A stretch of DNA of 64,000 bases from Torreya grandis (GCA_037957365.1 JARHVA010000593.1:1206501-1270500); one strand, 5' to 3'. Shown: positions 1 to 11,639, counted from the stretch's first letter. Notes: a model not told the origin generated them from the sequence alone. Translations and numbers: made by a program.

Positions 1-536
1 CTATCTAATTTAATTCTTCATCCATTACCTTACCCTAATGCTTATCATGTCTAGCTTCTGAAAAAGTTCTAAGCTGAATTTTGGATAACAAAGAGAAATT
101 AACTTCTTTAGACTCACTTACCATCATTATTCTATTATAAATTTCTTCATTTATGTCCTCGATGATGTCACTTTCATTATGATTTATCTAGATATATTTG
201 GATAGAGTTTTGGTGTCTTTTTTTTCCTTCTCATCTTCATCTGATTCTTCAAAATCTTCTTCTTCAATAATTTCAGGAATGTCTATTGGATCACTGATTC
301 TTTGTGCTCCATCTTCTTCTATCCTAACACTTTCACTTTCAACTATTTTCTTGGTTTTTTTGTTATAAAATTTATAAGCTTTACTTTTTCAAGAATAACC
401 AAGAAATATACCTTCATCTTCTCTATATTCGAACTTACCCAGTTTTTCATTGGTTCTCTTTATGAAGTATCTACTACCAAAAACTATAAAATAATCAACT
501 ATAGCTGATTTGTCTTTCCATAGCTCATAATGAGTC
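1..536 (-). pseudogene. Copia integrase C-terminus and start of reverse transcriptase (broken)
   Basis: The minus-strand translation reads as the copia integrase tail: an ELW motif, then FGSRYFIKR, a GKFEYREDEGIFLGYS stretch with the family's typical D-EGIFLGYS signature, and SKAYKFYNKKTKKIVES. An acidic linker rich in Glu and Asp follows, and near the window edge MDEELN matches the conserved MEEEL start of the copia reverse transcriptase. In-frame stops interrupt it, for example after LGYS. In an active element this polyprotein integrates and copies the retroelement. Only this segment remains, and the integrase catalytic core is absent. The family assignment is firm; the product is not functional. 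Confidence 0.8.
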
Positions 537-1011
537 TTGTCACTATGGAATCTTCTAAATTTTCTCTAAGACCTTGAATTTGATTTATTATTTGATCAAC
601 GTATAAAAGATAACTCACTATATTTTCTTCCTCTTCCATCTTCAAACTCTCAAACTATCTTCTAAAAGTTTGAAGCTTAGCCCGTTGAACCTTTCCATCA
701 CCTTTGTAAATATTCTTAAGCTTTACACAAGTCTCATGAGTAGTTTTTCATTTTATAACTTTAAATTTTTTTGATTCACATAAACCACATAAAATAACAT
801 TTAAAGCTTTAGCATTCTTTTCACTTGCCTTCATTTCTATCGTAATGGTCACAAATGTCTATGGCTCTTCGTATTCCTCCAAAACTACTTGCCAAATGTC
901 AAATACAAGAGACATAAAATAATTCCTCATCATTATGATCCAAAAGGCATAATTTATCCCATCAAACAAATGTGCCTTATTTGTAGAACCTTCATGTGAT
1001 CTAGTCATCAT
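537..1011 (-). pseudogene. Copia gag (UBN2-type) remnant
   Basis: The start is ATG at 1011, the first of two adjacent ATGs, 50 bases downstream of the primer site. The translation has the copia capsid hallmarks in order: LFDGINYAFWIIMMRNYF (the FDG-NY-W motif), DIWQVV, EKNAKALNVILCGL, THETCVKLKNIYKGD, AKLQTFR and FESLKMEEEENI. Full-length gag would form virus-like particles that package the element RNA. Stops interrupt it (after EEPxTF, before KTTHE, within FRRxFE). After GLRENLED the frame runs into integrase sequence, so the C-terminal half and the zinc knuckle are deleted. Confidence 0.85.
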
Positions 1012-1060
1012 GCTTTCCCTAATCTACCTTCAAGCTGTAATTTTTTTTCAAAAGAAACCT

Positions 1061-1072
1061 GCTTTGATACCA
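1061..1072 (-). other. Primer binding site (initiator tRNA-Met)
   Basis: The minus strand reads TGGTATCAAAGC, one mismatch from the canonical plant copia site TGGTATCAGAGC, which pairs with the 3' end of initiator tRNA-Met. It lies two bases inside the LTR end at 1075 and upstream of gag, which fixes element polarity. Confidence 0.85.
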
Positions 1073-1074
1073 AT

Positions 1075-2072
1075 TGTTAAGCATTGGATATACTAAGAGG
1101 GAGGGTGAATCAATATATCATATATCCTATAAAATTTTACTTAATCAAATTTCACTTAACCATTCATTCAAGATATGCAATAAAATTGAAACAATAAACA
1201 CTACACAAGATAGAGAGAAACACCAGATATTAACATGGAAACCCAATGTGAGAAAAACCATAGAAAATAATTTCAAGTATATGAATGAGTGCCAACTCAA
1301 ACTCTAATGTTCATAAGCACCAACCCCTTTTTCGAGCACCAACACAACAATTATTTGTGATCACTAACCCATAAGAGCACTAACCCTTTGCAAAGATTTT
1401 TGAGCACCAACCCATAGGAACACCAACCCCTCTTTTGTATAAAAAATAACTATCTCTTAATGTTTCTTACTCAACAAATGATAGAACTCTATAGTATCAT
1501 TTCTATTCTTTCCTCTTTTCTTATATAAAATAAATACAAACCATGCACTCTCTTGCATATTACATATGACTTCTCAAGCCTTTATTTATAGCTTTCCAAA
1601 TGACCTTTGGAATTCACCCTTTGTGTCCCTTCAATCCTCATGGAAAATGGCACCAAACTTGCATGACCCTTCCTATCCTTTCATTTAAAAATTCACATGG
1701 TGACCCTTCATGAGCAAATTCATCCTTTCCCCTTTTGTCTTTGTCTTCATGACCTTTTGAATTTATTAAGATGACTCTTCATGGAAAAATGTGCCATACC
1801 CTCTTTTGTCTTGACTTGGTGACTCTTTAAATTCCTCATGATGACTCTTCATGGGAAAGTACATCCCATTACTCTTTTGTCTTTACCCCCTGACTCTTTG
1901 ACTTCTCCATGGGCACTCTTTTGACTTTTATGCAACTAAAAATATATTCGTTAATATCAAATAAATATCAACACACATTAGCCAAGATATTAATATTAAA
2001 AACACCATTAAATGTTATGGGGCCTTTATCATCAATGCTAGACCTTTGACATCAATGACAATATTTCCAACA
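1075..2072 (-). repeat. 5' LTR of the minus-strand copia element
   Basis: On the minus strand it starts TGTTGGAAATATTGTCATTG (2072) and ends CCAATGCTTAACA (1075), giving the expected TGTT...AACA ends. The beginning resembles SIRE/Maximus-type copia LTRs, and the sequence before the right end (GATTCACCCTCCCTC) is the usual copia pre-terminal motif. A short open frame at 1074-1307 on the other strand is incidental. The partner LTR is outside the window, so age cannot be estimated. Confidence 0.75.
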
Positions 2073-3279
2073 AAGGTTTTCATTCATGTTTATTAACATG
2101 AATAAAAACCTTAGTCTTAAGACTTTAACATAAGTTGTTTATATTACTTGAGTTATGATTTAATTATTTTATTATTCATACAATCAACAATCCATGTTTT
2201 CTCAGGAGATTGAGATCTAGAAGTGCATATAAAGTCAACAAGTCAATAGCCTTAATCAATGACAAAAATTTACCTAGGTGATGAAGATCCAATTGTATGA
2301 GATTAAATTTGAAAAGTCAAGCCCTGACCCTAAGCTAAAGTTCAAACATCTTCTAAGGATCAATGATACATATTTTATTGAGAAAGATTGATCTAATGGT
2401 GCGTGTCAAGTTAAAGCTTTAATAGAGCCTTGAGATAATGACAAGGTGACAAGTGTCACACTCATGGCCAAAGAACATTCAACAACTAATGTCATTAAAA
2501 CTTAGAAATTAAGATCTAATGAAGCATGTTGATCTAACCAAATAAGATATGATGTTGCATGATGAAAGTTAAAAAGTCAAAAACTCTAGGAACATACATG
2601 GAAATGACATGTGGCATAGCCAAAAGACACAAATTAAAGCTCAATCATCTTTCAAAAATTGATGGTATAAGGATGATTGTACACATTCTGATTAATGGTC
2701 CATAGAGCAAGAGGCATAATTAAGTAGATCAAGATCGATAGAGTGTGATTGATCTATATAAATGAGATTAATGATGTGATATCAACATTGACATTTCAAC
2801 AAAGCTTAGAGTGAATGTAGAAGTGATAAGTGTCATAACTATGGGGAATGTAGTGACCAAATGGTGTTTGATCTTTCAAATTGAGATCAATGGTCCGTGT
2901 TGATCTATGAAAAAGAGAATCCAATGGTGCAAGATCAAGGTAGAATTTTCAAAAGACAACAGTCACTTTTTAAATAGTAATGATAAAAGTGCCTTAAAAA
3001 TGTCATAGGGATGCCAAGAAGATCACCATTTAAACTAGATTCCACCATTAAATTACTAATAAAACCTTTAGAAGATCCCTAACACATATTAAAGCTCTAA
3101 TTTAACCCTATATTGATCATAATCAAGCCTAAGATAGTTTAATTATAATCCAGACAAGAATAATTCAATCCAAAACTGAAGTATAGACCACTAGTGAACA
3201 ATTTGAACAAATTCATGACCACTATAGAAAACTACAAAAAGTCTCTACTCTGTACCATCTTTGGGTAATAATAAATTTT
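2073..3279. repeat. LTR-like non-coding sequence with recurring GATC-AATGGTG motif
   Basis: No gene is visible. The stretch carries several variants of a short motif, for example GATCTAATGGTGCGTGTCAAG near 2391 and related forms near 2284, 2514, 2885 and 2925, interspersed with AAGTCAA-type words. The same kind of motif recurs in the Tat-type LTRs at 38093-40043 and 46473-49039. I infer an old, diverged LTR U3 region from a related Ty3/gypsy family. No LTR ends or partner copy could be defined. Confidence 0.35.
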
Positions 3280-4293
3280 GTCAACATTACTATGCGTGAA
3301 TAACTTAAGACATGGATTGTGGATCTACAAAACAAAAAGGCCAAAATAATGGTTATCATAGGAGCATCAGGTGGATCACAATTAGAAGCCCTAGCTCCAA
3401 AAATGACTCAATCATTAATGGGGGTTTAATTTAATCTAGAGACTACCAACTTGGAAAGAGTGATAGAAAAGAAGGCCATGATTGTTGGAGAGAAATTCAC
3501 CTTTCAAAAATTGGAACCACTCAATGGTTTGACTGTAGTGGAAGGAAAGAGGCCTAGTGAAGTTCCTGTATTTAAATAGGACCCATTAAAGATGGCTTAA
3601 GCACAATCTAATCAATTTTAGGCTATCATCAAAGGCATGATGCAACAACAACAAAATTCAGAAGAGATTACCATCTTGTCAATCCAAGAATATAGATTCA
3701 AGTTATTTCAGGACACCATGATCAATTTATTCAATTCCTTAAAGTTATTCAGAACCAAATAAGAGGCAATAATTAAGAAAAATTACATGGATACAGGCCA
3801 AGTTTGCCAATGGTAGGCTTTAAGCTATCAACTTGATCAAAGCATTGATGAAGAATCAAGTCCCTAAATTCAAGACAGTCAGCCTAGCCCATTTAAATAT
3901 GTTTATGGCTATATTGGTAGACAAAATTAAAAGCCTTGAGTAGATGGCTTGAGAAAATGGAGGACATTTACAAGGACATCAAATAAAGGAAGATAAAATG
4001 CTACACATGTTGGATAAATTAATCAAAGAGCCCACCTCACTTAGTCCTTTGGGACTTATCATTGATGAGGAGTTTAAGAATAAAACTTCTCAATTCATAC
4101 AAGAGGTGAAGAACCAAGGTCAAGGGAAGATAGGGGCTGAAAATAAGAAGATCATAGGCCTACTATTATCATCTAAAGAGAATATGGGAGATGTTGGGAG
4201 CATCAAACAAGCTTTGGAGAGAGTTGAGAACTATCTCAGTAACTTGGGAGATCAAGAAAAAGAGTTATTCATGAGACCCATTGTTGACTTCTA
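3280..4293 (+). pseudogene. Unidentified eroded protein-coding remnant
   Basis: Two plus-strand frames joined by a shift near 3870 give a long stretch of protein-like sequence with only scattered stops. The first half contains IVDLQNKKAKIMVIIGASG, VIEKKAMIVGEKFTFQKLE and a Gln run (MMQQQQ). The second half is an open frame of 98 codons (3998-4291) that is charged and coiled-coil-like, with KIIGLLLSSKENMGD and QALERVENYLSNLGDQEKE. I do not recognise the family. It lacks gag zinc knuckles, protease, reverse transcriptase or integrase motifs. It sits in retrotransposon-derived DNA, so an accessory ORF of a retroelement or a captured host exon are both possible. Confidence 0.4.
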
Positions 4294-5339
4294 GTTGATC
4301 AATGAGAAACATTATAGAATGAAGATCTTATATTGAAATTAGAAGATTTTAGTAGCACTAGGGTCCAAAATTTAGTTGGATTAGGAGTATTCTTTTGTAA
4401 CTAGCATTGTATATTTTAGAAAAGGAATATTCTTTTTATAAAGACATGTACAACTTGTAAAGTACATTGCCTATAGGTCAGTATATTAGAAAAGGTCATT
4501 TTTTCTATAAGTTAATAGAAATGATGGTTGTCCTATACACATGTAAAAATGTAATTTGTCATTACTGACCAACATACCTCATGAATTAACTATATAAAGA
4601 GGTATTTCTAATTGTAAAAGGTGGGGAGTTCTTAGAGCCAAAATTACTTTGTAAACTTGGAGCAAGTAGTACAAGAAAGGAATTCTACAAATCTTGTTCA
4701 ATATATGTCTATGTGTTTTCTATCATGTTTGCTTCCTTAGTTTCCTAGTTTGATGTTTAGATTTGAATGGTTTTCATGAATTCTATATGTGTTAATATAA
4801 ATGTAGAGTTGTTAACTTGTGCTTATGCTAGGTTGATTGAAGGATTATAGATTTACTTCATTTCCTCTAATTTACTTATAGATGTGCCAATGCTATTTGT
4901 TTTTATAATTAAATCTCCAAATTAAATCTAGTTTCTCATTTGCATTATCTCACTTTTACTTAGACCCTCACCTGATATGTAGTAGGATCTGTGCTTATAA
5001 AATTTCATGCTATATATTGATTAAGTACATGTTTAGATAAAATATAAAATTTGTCATAATGTCTGGGTTAAAGATTAGAAACACCTTATTTCTACCTTAC
5101 CCTCCCTTTTTCTCCCTTTTTACCAATTCACTTTAGTTTAGCTTGTAATTATAAATATCCATGTTAGCTTAGGGTTTAAACTTTAGGTTTTGGACATCAT
5201 TCATTGGACTTAGTTTAGATCACTTTCATCTTCACAAATATTTATGACCATGGTTTCTCCCAACAACCATTTACATGTTTATTTTGTGAAAAAGTCATTT
5301 ATCTTGGCTGCTACTCCACCATAGATCTTAGGAAGATCA
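4294..5339. other. Non-coding, promoter-like/LTR-like stretch
   Basis: No coding signal is visible. A TATA-like box (TATATAAAGAGG, 4591-4602) is followed by a run resembling an LTR or pararetroviral transcript leader (ATTGTAAAAGG, GTACAAGAAAGG). It could be the promoter part of an LTR belonging with the upstream remnant. No terminal repeats were found to prove it. Confidence 0.25.
4591..4600 (+). promoter_or_regulatory. TATA-like box
   Basis: TATATAAAGA lies in AT-rich sequence about 300 bases after the end of the eroded coding stretch. It is the only well-formed TATA element here, but with no mapped transcript or defined LTR it stays a weak call. Confidence 0.25.
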
Positions 5340-5935
5340 CAACTAGCAACTCATGCAATGGGTTCTTTAAATCCATAAATGAGAAGTGTTTCTTAAACAC
5401 TATAGGAACTTGATGATACATTTATGTGAATTAATAGTATCTAAGAAGTAAGGAGTTTAATTTGACATCTTATATAGATGTAGACTATGTAAGAAGTCTA
5501 GATGATAGGAAGAGTACCAGTGGAGGAGATTTATTCTTAGGTGGATATATAGTTTCATGGATAAGCAAGAAACAACCATCAATATCATTATCCAATTATG
5601 AGTTTGAGTACATTATAGTAGCTTAATGTTTCACTTAGGTTCTATAGATGAGTCAAACCTTAAGAGACTACAATGTGGAGTATGATGGTCCTAGCCCTAT
5701 CTATTATGACAATACAAGTGTTATAAGCATCTTAATAAACCCTACCATGTACTCAAGGAACAACCGCATTCCCATTAGGTATAATTTTTTAAGAGAGAAA
5801 TAAAGTGAAGAAAGTATAAAACTTGAATATGTTTCTACACAAGATCAAATTGTAGACATTTTGACCAAACTACTTCCAAATGTAACATTTGAACATCTAA
5901 GATAAGAATTGAGTGTAATTCTCACCCTTAGAAAT
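5340..5935 (+). pseudogene. Copia RNase H and pol 3' end (broken)
   Basis: The plus-strand translation reads as the C-terminus of a copia polyprotein. A weak match to the pre-RNase H segment comes first, then YIDVDYVRSLDDRKSTSGG and GGYIVSWISKKQPSISLS (typical D-ADYAGD-RKSTSG and W-SKKQ blocks), YEFEYI, IYYDNTSVISI (the C/YDN catalytic region), then RYNFLREK, KLEYVSTQDQIVDILTKLLP and FEHLR. It would degrade the RNA strand during reverse transcription. Stops (after IIVA and after FLREK) kill the frame. Gag, protease, integrase and most of reverse transcriptase of this copy are not present upstream. Confidence 0.85.
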
Positions 5936-6224
5936 TAATGAGGAAGACCAGTAATTAGGGGGAGATAATCATGCTCATTCACTAAAATAATAGGTTAGTT
6001 AGTCCAAGAAGGTATGCATGGAGATAGGGGGAGCATGCTTTTGTTATGTTTCATAAACTCATAGTTCTATGTGTTGAGTATTATGGTTGCAAGGAGTTGC
6101 ACATATCACTTTGTCATTTATGTCAAAGGAGGAGAAAGACTAGGATGGGTAGATAAGAATGATAAGTTTATAGTGTATTTTTACATAAATGACAAATGGG
6201 GATATTTTTTATCATTGTTCTTAT
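5936..6224 (+). other. Copia pol-to-LTR spacer with purine-rich tracts
   Basis: Two purine runs typical of copia 3' regions occur: TTAGGGGGAGATAA near 5956 and GAGATAGGGGGAG at 6021-6033. They are followed by TTTGTCATTTATGTCAAAGG, the wording usually seen just before SIRE-type LTRs. A 66-codon open frame at 6071-6271 crosses into the LTR and looks incidental. One of the purine tracts may be the old polypurine tract. Confidence 0.5.
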
Positions 6225-9200
6225 TGTTGAAGTTTGGCATTGATGTTGTCATTGATGTCAAAGGTTCTTGAAAAAGGTCTTCATGAGGTCATTAAAGAAT
6301 GTGGCTATTAGAGAGGATATTGATCAATGTTGAAATAATTTTGAAAGTGTAAAACATGTTTTTAATATGTTTTTATGAATTCATTAGTTATTTTAAGGTC
6401 ATCATGGAAGGTCCTTATTGTCAAAGTTATCAAGTGCTTGAATCTAGTAAGTGACTTGAGAAGGTATGTACATAGGATGCCTAGTCTTGTGCATAAAGGG
6501 TCATGATGGCTTGGTGAGATGAATTCACATAGGAATTAAAGGGTTTATGATGTTGATTTATAATTTATATGAGAAATTTGAGCACTCATGTGAGTCTCAT
6601 AGTGAGATTACAAAGGTAGTACCTATAGACCTAGTCTACACCTAGGCCACTTCTAGAACCTACCTGGCCTAATGAGGTATAATGGTCTATTGTCAAGGCA
6701 TGTGAAGGATGTATGGTTGTGTATAATCATGAGATAGATTTATTTATCATGTAATTTTGGTGGAGAGAAAATTTAAAGAGTAATGAAGGTCAGTTTCAAG
6801 GCATAATGTGATTTTCAGGTCAAGGTCTAAGTAAGCAAAAAGAGAGAGAAGTGTGACCTAATGAGAGGTCATGATCATATTTCAAGGTTATTGAGCTAAT
6901 TTAATAATTTTAATAGGTGAGGTATGTTTTTTCAAGTATGTTCATGTATGTTGAGGTCATTTTTTACAATAAAAAGGCATGGAAAGTGTTTTTGAGGTCT
7001 CTTGAGTGTATAAAATGAAGGGCTCTCAACCCAAAAAGGATTTTCTTATATTTGTTAGCTTCTCAAAAATTTACATGGAAACTTGATATATTAATGGTAT
7101 AATTGGCATGGTCCTATATAAAATTTATAGAAATTATTTTTTTGTAATTAGAGGTTAATCTTTATGAACAATTGCTAATAGGGGAAGATGATTTAAACCC
7201 TCAAAGAGCCCTAATAGTGACCCGACATGAAATAAGTTACTCTAAAGTGATCATAATGGATTGGTATGGATATTTTATTGATTTTAAGTTGTATTAAACT
7301 CTACCAAACATATATAGGTATGATTAAGTCTTCAAGTGAGTGAGCAAACCCTTCAAAAAAGGCCTTCTTTCTTGAAGATTTGCCATAACAATTAGATTTG
7401 ACCAAGTCAAAGTTGATAAATGGATAGATAAAAAAGTTTGAGGCTTTTAGTTTGTGTCCTTAAAGGATTTTTAATAGTTTATATCCCTAAGGTGTGATAA
7501 ATTTTTCATCCAAGATAACCTATTGTTAACATGCATTATTGTGTAAATAGTGAAAAACTCAAGCAGAAGTGAGAATATGATTAGGGATGTGTTATCATGG
7601 AACGAGGATGAAACCAAGTACATGGAGAAATTTTTAAATAATTTTAAGACAATTTAATTTTGGATACAATTTTTGGAGGTCAGTGGTTATAGTGAAAAAT
7701 TTGCTCACAAGTTGACTTGTTTGTCTTAGTGAGGTTTGTGAATAGTGAGGTTATGTGATTGGTATACAAGACCATTATTGCCATTTGAAAATATTATATT
7801 TATATATAATAATGTTATAATGATATAATAAAATAATAAAAATGAATTAGGATTATATTTAAATTGTCATACATGTGATTGAATTTCTTTATCACCATGA
7901 CTGTGCTTTAAGGTAAACTGGGAGTTCTAGGTAAGCAAGTTGTAGTGATGAGTTTGAGAATCTATGCCCTGAGTTGAAGATTATAATGTGCATGGTATTT
8001 ATATTTTTAAATTTTATGTATTATAAATTATTTATATAAGTTTTGGTATTTATTTAAATTAGTGAAAATGTTGAAGCCAAAATGGCTTGACTGGTTGAGT
8101 GAGGTCTGTGAGAGAGAAGGTCAACAAATTGGTCTGCAAGACCAATAATTGACATTAGAGCTTATGATATTTTTGTTGGAGGTTTTTTTGAGGATATTTT
8201 AGGATAATTTTCATGAATTTTAAGTACTTTAATGTGTTCTTTTAGGTGTCATAAGTTCAAGGTTCCATGACTATGTTTTGAGGCTAGTTGGTAGTTCAGA
8301 GTGAGCATTTTGTATAGAAGATTTTGAGACTGTATACTTTGAGTTGAATTATATAATGAATTTTTTGATGACCCTAATTTCATTATGTTTCTTAATATAT
8401 TATTTATTTATATTTTTTAAGATAATTATTATTTTATATTCATCATTACAAGATAGACTTTTTGGGTATGCACAGGCTTGATTGTGAACAGTACTAATGG
8501 TGTGCTTCAAGCGGTGGTTGGAGTTTAAAAGTGTCATGGACATAAGATTATATTATTAGAGGTATATTTGAGTGTAATATGAATTTACAATTATGTGTGT
8601 GTATTTTTAAAGTGTTTCAAGTAGATCAAAGGGTAACATGTGTTAATGAAGGCCTAATTGAATTAGGTCTCTTTAAGGCCTAAAAAAAGATTTGATCCAT
8701 TTGAGCTATGGCCGACCTAATTTAATGTTTGATTAATGTTTTAAAAATTTAATTAGGAATATTTAATAGAAAATATAAGTGTTAAATTATTTATGACTTA
8801 CCAAGAGGTTTATGATCAAGAGCCTAGTATAATAACAAGGATTAATAGGCCTATTTGACTATTTAGAGAATATGGGTGTTGAAGCGAAATAGATAACACT
8901 TTGAAGAGATAAAGGATGTATTTTAGACCATAAAAAGGATTAATATAAACTATAATTAATATTTAAAATGGCTAAGATAAATTAATATCAATGTCAAATG
9001 AACTAATCTATCTTAAAGAGACCTAGTTGAGTGAAGGAACTTATTATACAGTTTGAGAGGGTATAAAAATGTGAAGAGATGAAGAGGTGATCATCATAAT
9101 TTTGTTGAGAAATAATTTTTCCTAAATGTGATAAAATAAATCATGTTAATTATTTGGTGATTATTCATCTAGGGGGTTGGTACCTTCTTGCAAGTTGGCG

Positions 9201-9515
9201 CTTGCTAAATCCTGACTAAGTTGGTACCTAACTAGTTGGGGTTGGAGCTCTATGTGAAGTTGATGTTTCAATAAATTTGGTGTTTGTATTATAGGACTAT
9301 ATTCTATTTAAATATATCAGTGGGTTTTCTTACTCTTTATTTTTTCCCACTCAAATAAGTGTTTTATGTGTTATGCTCTTGTCTCATGCTCATATAAATA
9401 GTTCTTGATGTGTTGCTAGTTCTCTATCTTGTTTTGATAGTTTATGAATGATAAAGTAAAATTGTAAAAGTTTTTGAAGATTGATTTACCCCCCCTCTCA
9501 ATAATTTTTCTTCCA
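6225..9515 (+). repeat. Very long copia 3' LTR (putative)
   Basis: It starts TGTTGAAGTTTGGCATTGATG followed by TTGTCATTGATGTCAAAGG, closely resembling the start of the other copia LTR (2072 reading left). It ends after GATTTACCCCCCCTCTCA, the usual copia LTR pre-terminal motif. Immediately to the right, gypsy integrase coding resumes, which independently marks the boundary. At about 3.3 kb it is long for a copia LTR. It contains a degenerate direct duplication of about 370 bp (7690-8060 against 8070-8430), and undetected insertions may add length. The 5' LTR is not recognisable in the window. Confidence 0.5.
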
Positions 9516-10335
9516 AAATGAAAGGCCTAATCATAGATATGAAATTCCTTTAAACTCCATTCTAACTAAGAATCCATTTGAATAGTGGGGAATTGACTTT
9601 GTAGGACCAATAAATCTACCAGGTAAACACAATTATACAAGTTATATAATTATTGTGATGAAATTATTTAATAAATAGGTATAAGCTATTGTGATACTAA
9701 GATACAACACTAAAGATGCAACCAAATTTTTGTATTATATTATTATAACCATATTTGGATTTCTTGTGAAGTTGGTTAGTAACATAGGAGTTTATGATAT
9801 GACACCAAAAGATCACAACATATCACCTACAAGCCAATGGCTAGATAGAGGCATCAAATAAAGTCCTTGGAAATATGGTCACAAAAATATGAAATGTGCA
9901 AAGAGATCATTTGGGGGATAAAATTACTATGATATTATGGACACATAAGACAAAATGTAAGCATGTGATAGGTTTCAATCCATTTCAATTGGTTTACCGA
10001 TTAGAATTAGTCAAGCTAATGGAATACATTGTCGCTAGTCTATGAATTGTAATGATCATGTGACTAGCAGATAAAGACTCTCTTAACAAAATATTTATGG
10101 ATTTAAATGAATAGAAGAAAATATATAAATATCACAATGGTCATAGGAAGTTCATAAACAAATTCAAAAATTGTGGCATGATCACAATCTATGATCCAAA
10201 TAATTTTACCCAAAACAAGTAGTATTACCATATGATAACAAATTTTAGGAATTTCTAGGAAAGTTGCACATTTTATGGAAATGGATTTATATTATTCATG
10301 ATGTCTCACAATAATTAATTTTTTTGTTAAGGAAC
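9516..10335 (+). pseudogene. Ty3/gypsy integrase fragment
   Basis: In frame with the copia boundary, the translation gives YEIPLNSILTKNPFE-stop-WGIDFVGP, the start of the gypsy integrase core (PFE-WGIDFVGP). KHNYTSYIIIVMKL, TKDATKFLYYIIITIFGF and VSNIG follow. Further on, DHLGDKITMILWTHKT-CKHVIGFNPFQLVYRLE matches the end of the core (the consensus ends G-TPF-LVYG-EA), then ASL and KIFMDLNE. The role would be strand transfer of element DNA into the chromosome. The catalytic region is damaged and stops are frequent. The N-terminal half of this pol was presumably displaced by the copia insertion and is not recognised on the left. Confidence 0.75.
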
Positions 10336-11639
10336 CTTCAAGGAAACATTCTCTCAAGAAGTGTAAATGGTTGTAGGCTTAAGCCTTAACATCAACAATC
10401 TCTATCAGAGCTCATATAAAAATTAGAAAGGACACTGAGTAGCACCATGTAAATTAATATTTTTTTCTTATTTTGTTTTAGGTTTTTAGTGTAGTTATAT
10501 AATGTGATATCTATATTGTAGGACATTAGAACCAAGTTGGAAAAGTCAAAGTTATAGAGTGTGATAAGAAAAATAACCCAATATAAAATGATTGACATTA
10601 TGCAAAGTCAACATGTGGGTTATCAATTATTTTTGGGAATGAGGTGTTGGAAAAAAAGTATGAAGGAAGGATAATCAATAGTTATTCAAAAATCCATTAA
10701 TAATGACACACTTAGAAGATTGCATCTTTCCCAAAGCAAAATGAGTATCAAAATTAGAGGATGTACAATAAAAGAAAGTGGATGAGGGAAAAGATGACTC
10801 ATAATATAAAAAACTCCCATCAGTTTAACCAATGATTCTAGACATTGAATTTTCAATGTAAAATCATTAGCAACCAATTATAATTAATTCAAAAATTAAA
10901 ATGATATGTGGATAACTCAACACATTCAAAATAACATGTCAGATGAATTCAAGTGGGAAAAACTATATATAAAGGGGTATATAAAATATAATTATATTAC
11001 ACATCTTTATGAACATGATACATCTATTATTTTTTATTAATTCACTCATTTATGCACATATTGTTCATCAACACTAGTTTAACTAAATCTATCATTTGAA
11101 TGGTACTAGAACAACAACCATAGATCGATCACAACTTTTGATTCCCATTATAAATTTACAAAATGAATAAATGGGATTTGGTATTACACTTAGATAAATA
11201 AGATACCATCATCCAAAATCATTTGAATTCATTAAAACAACATAGAAAATTTGTTTATTCCAAACCAACCAATAGTAGTACAATCATGTGCCCTAGTTTT
11301 GTAATATCACATACGAGGAAAAAATGTTGAGTGACTGATCAAATTTAAAACCTTTTGTAAGATTGATGTGGTGAAAATGGCACTTCTTAATTAGTAAAAT
11401 TATTAAATTACTCCTTTATCAAAATACATGACCATTTTCATTAATTTAATCACCATGGCATAAACAATACGACTATTTATGAGGGGTAAATCATTGGCCC
11501 CTTACAAGACGAAAATACCACCCATCCATTCAAATAAAAAGGATACATATACTAGGGAAGTTAGGGGATCCATATAGACTCTATATAAGATGTTCTAACA
11601 TGCATTATCTTTAAATTCATCACAAAGTGGTTTTGGCTT
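10336..11639. other. No recognisable feature
   Basis: AT-rich sequence with only short, unconvincing open frames on both strands. A 10-bp palindrome GGCTTAAGCC occurs near 10377. I see no LTR ends, tandem structure or conserved protein motif. Confidence 0.4.

Larger units (their letters stand above)
1..2072 (-). mobile_element. Partial Ty1/copia (SIRE/Maximus-like) element, minus strand
   Basis: Reading the minus strand, a 998-bp LTR (2072 to 1075) is followed by a primer binding site (1072 to 1061), gag (from 1011) and then the integrase C-terminus and the reverse-transcriptase start, which leaves the window at base 1. This is the 5' part of a copia element. The middle of the polyprotein (zinc knuckle, protease, integrase core) is missing because gag is joined to the integrase tail near 537. 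The 3' LTR must lie left of the window. Stop codons in both coding parts show it is dead. Confidence 0.85.

Noticed and set aside
4381..4740. Integrated pararetrovirus promoter
   Set aside because: TATA plus leader wording is suggestive, but no movement protein, coat protein or pararetroviral reverse transcriptase is present nearby. An LTR origin is simpler.
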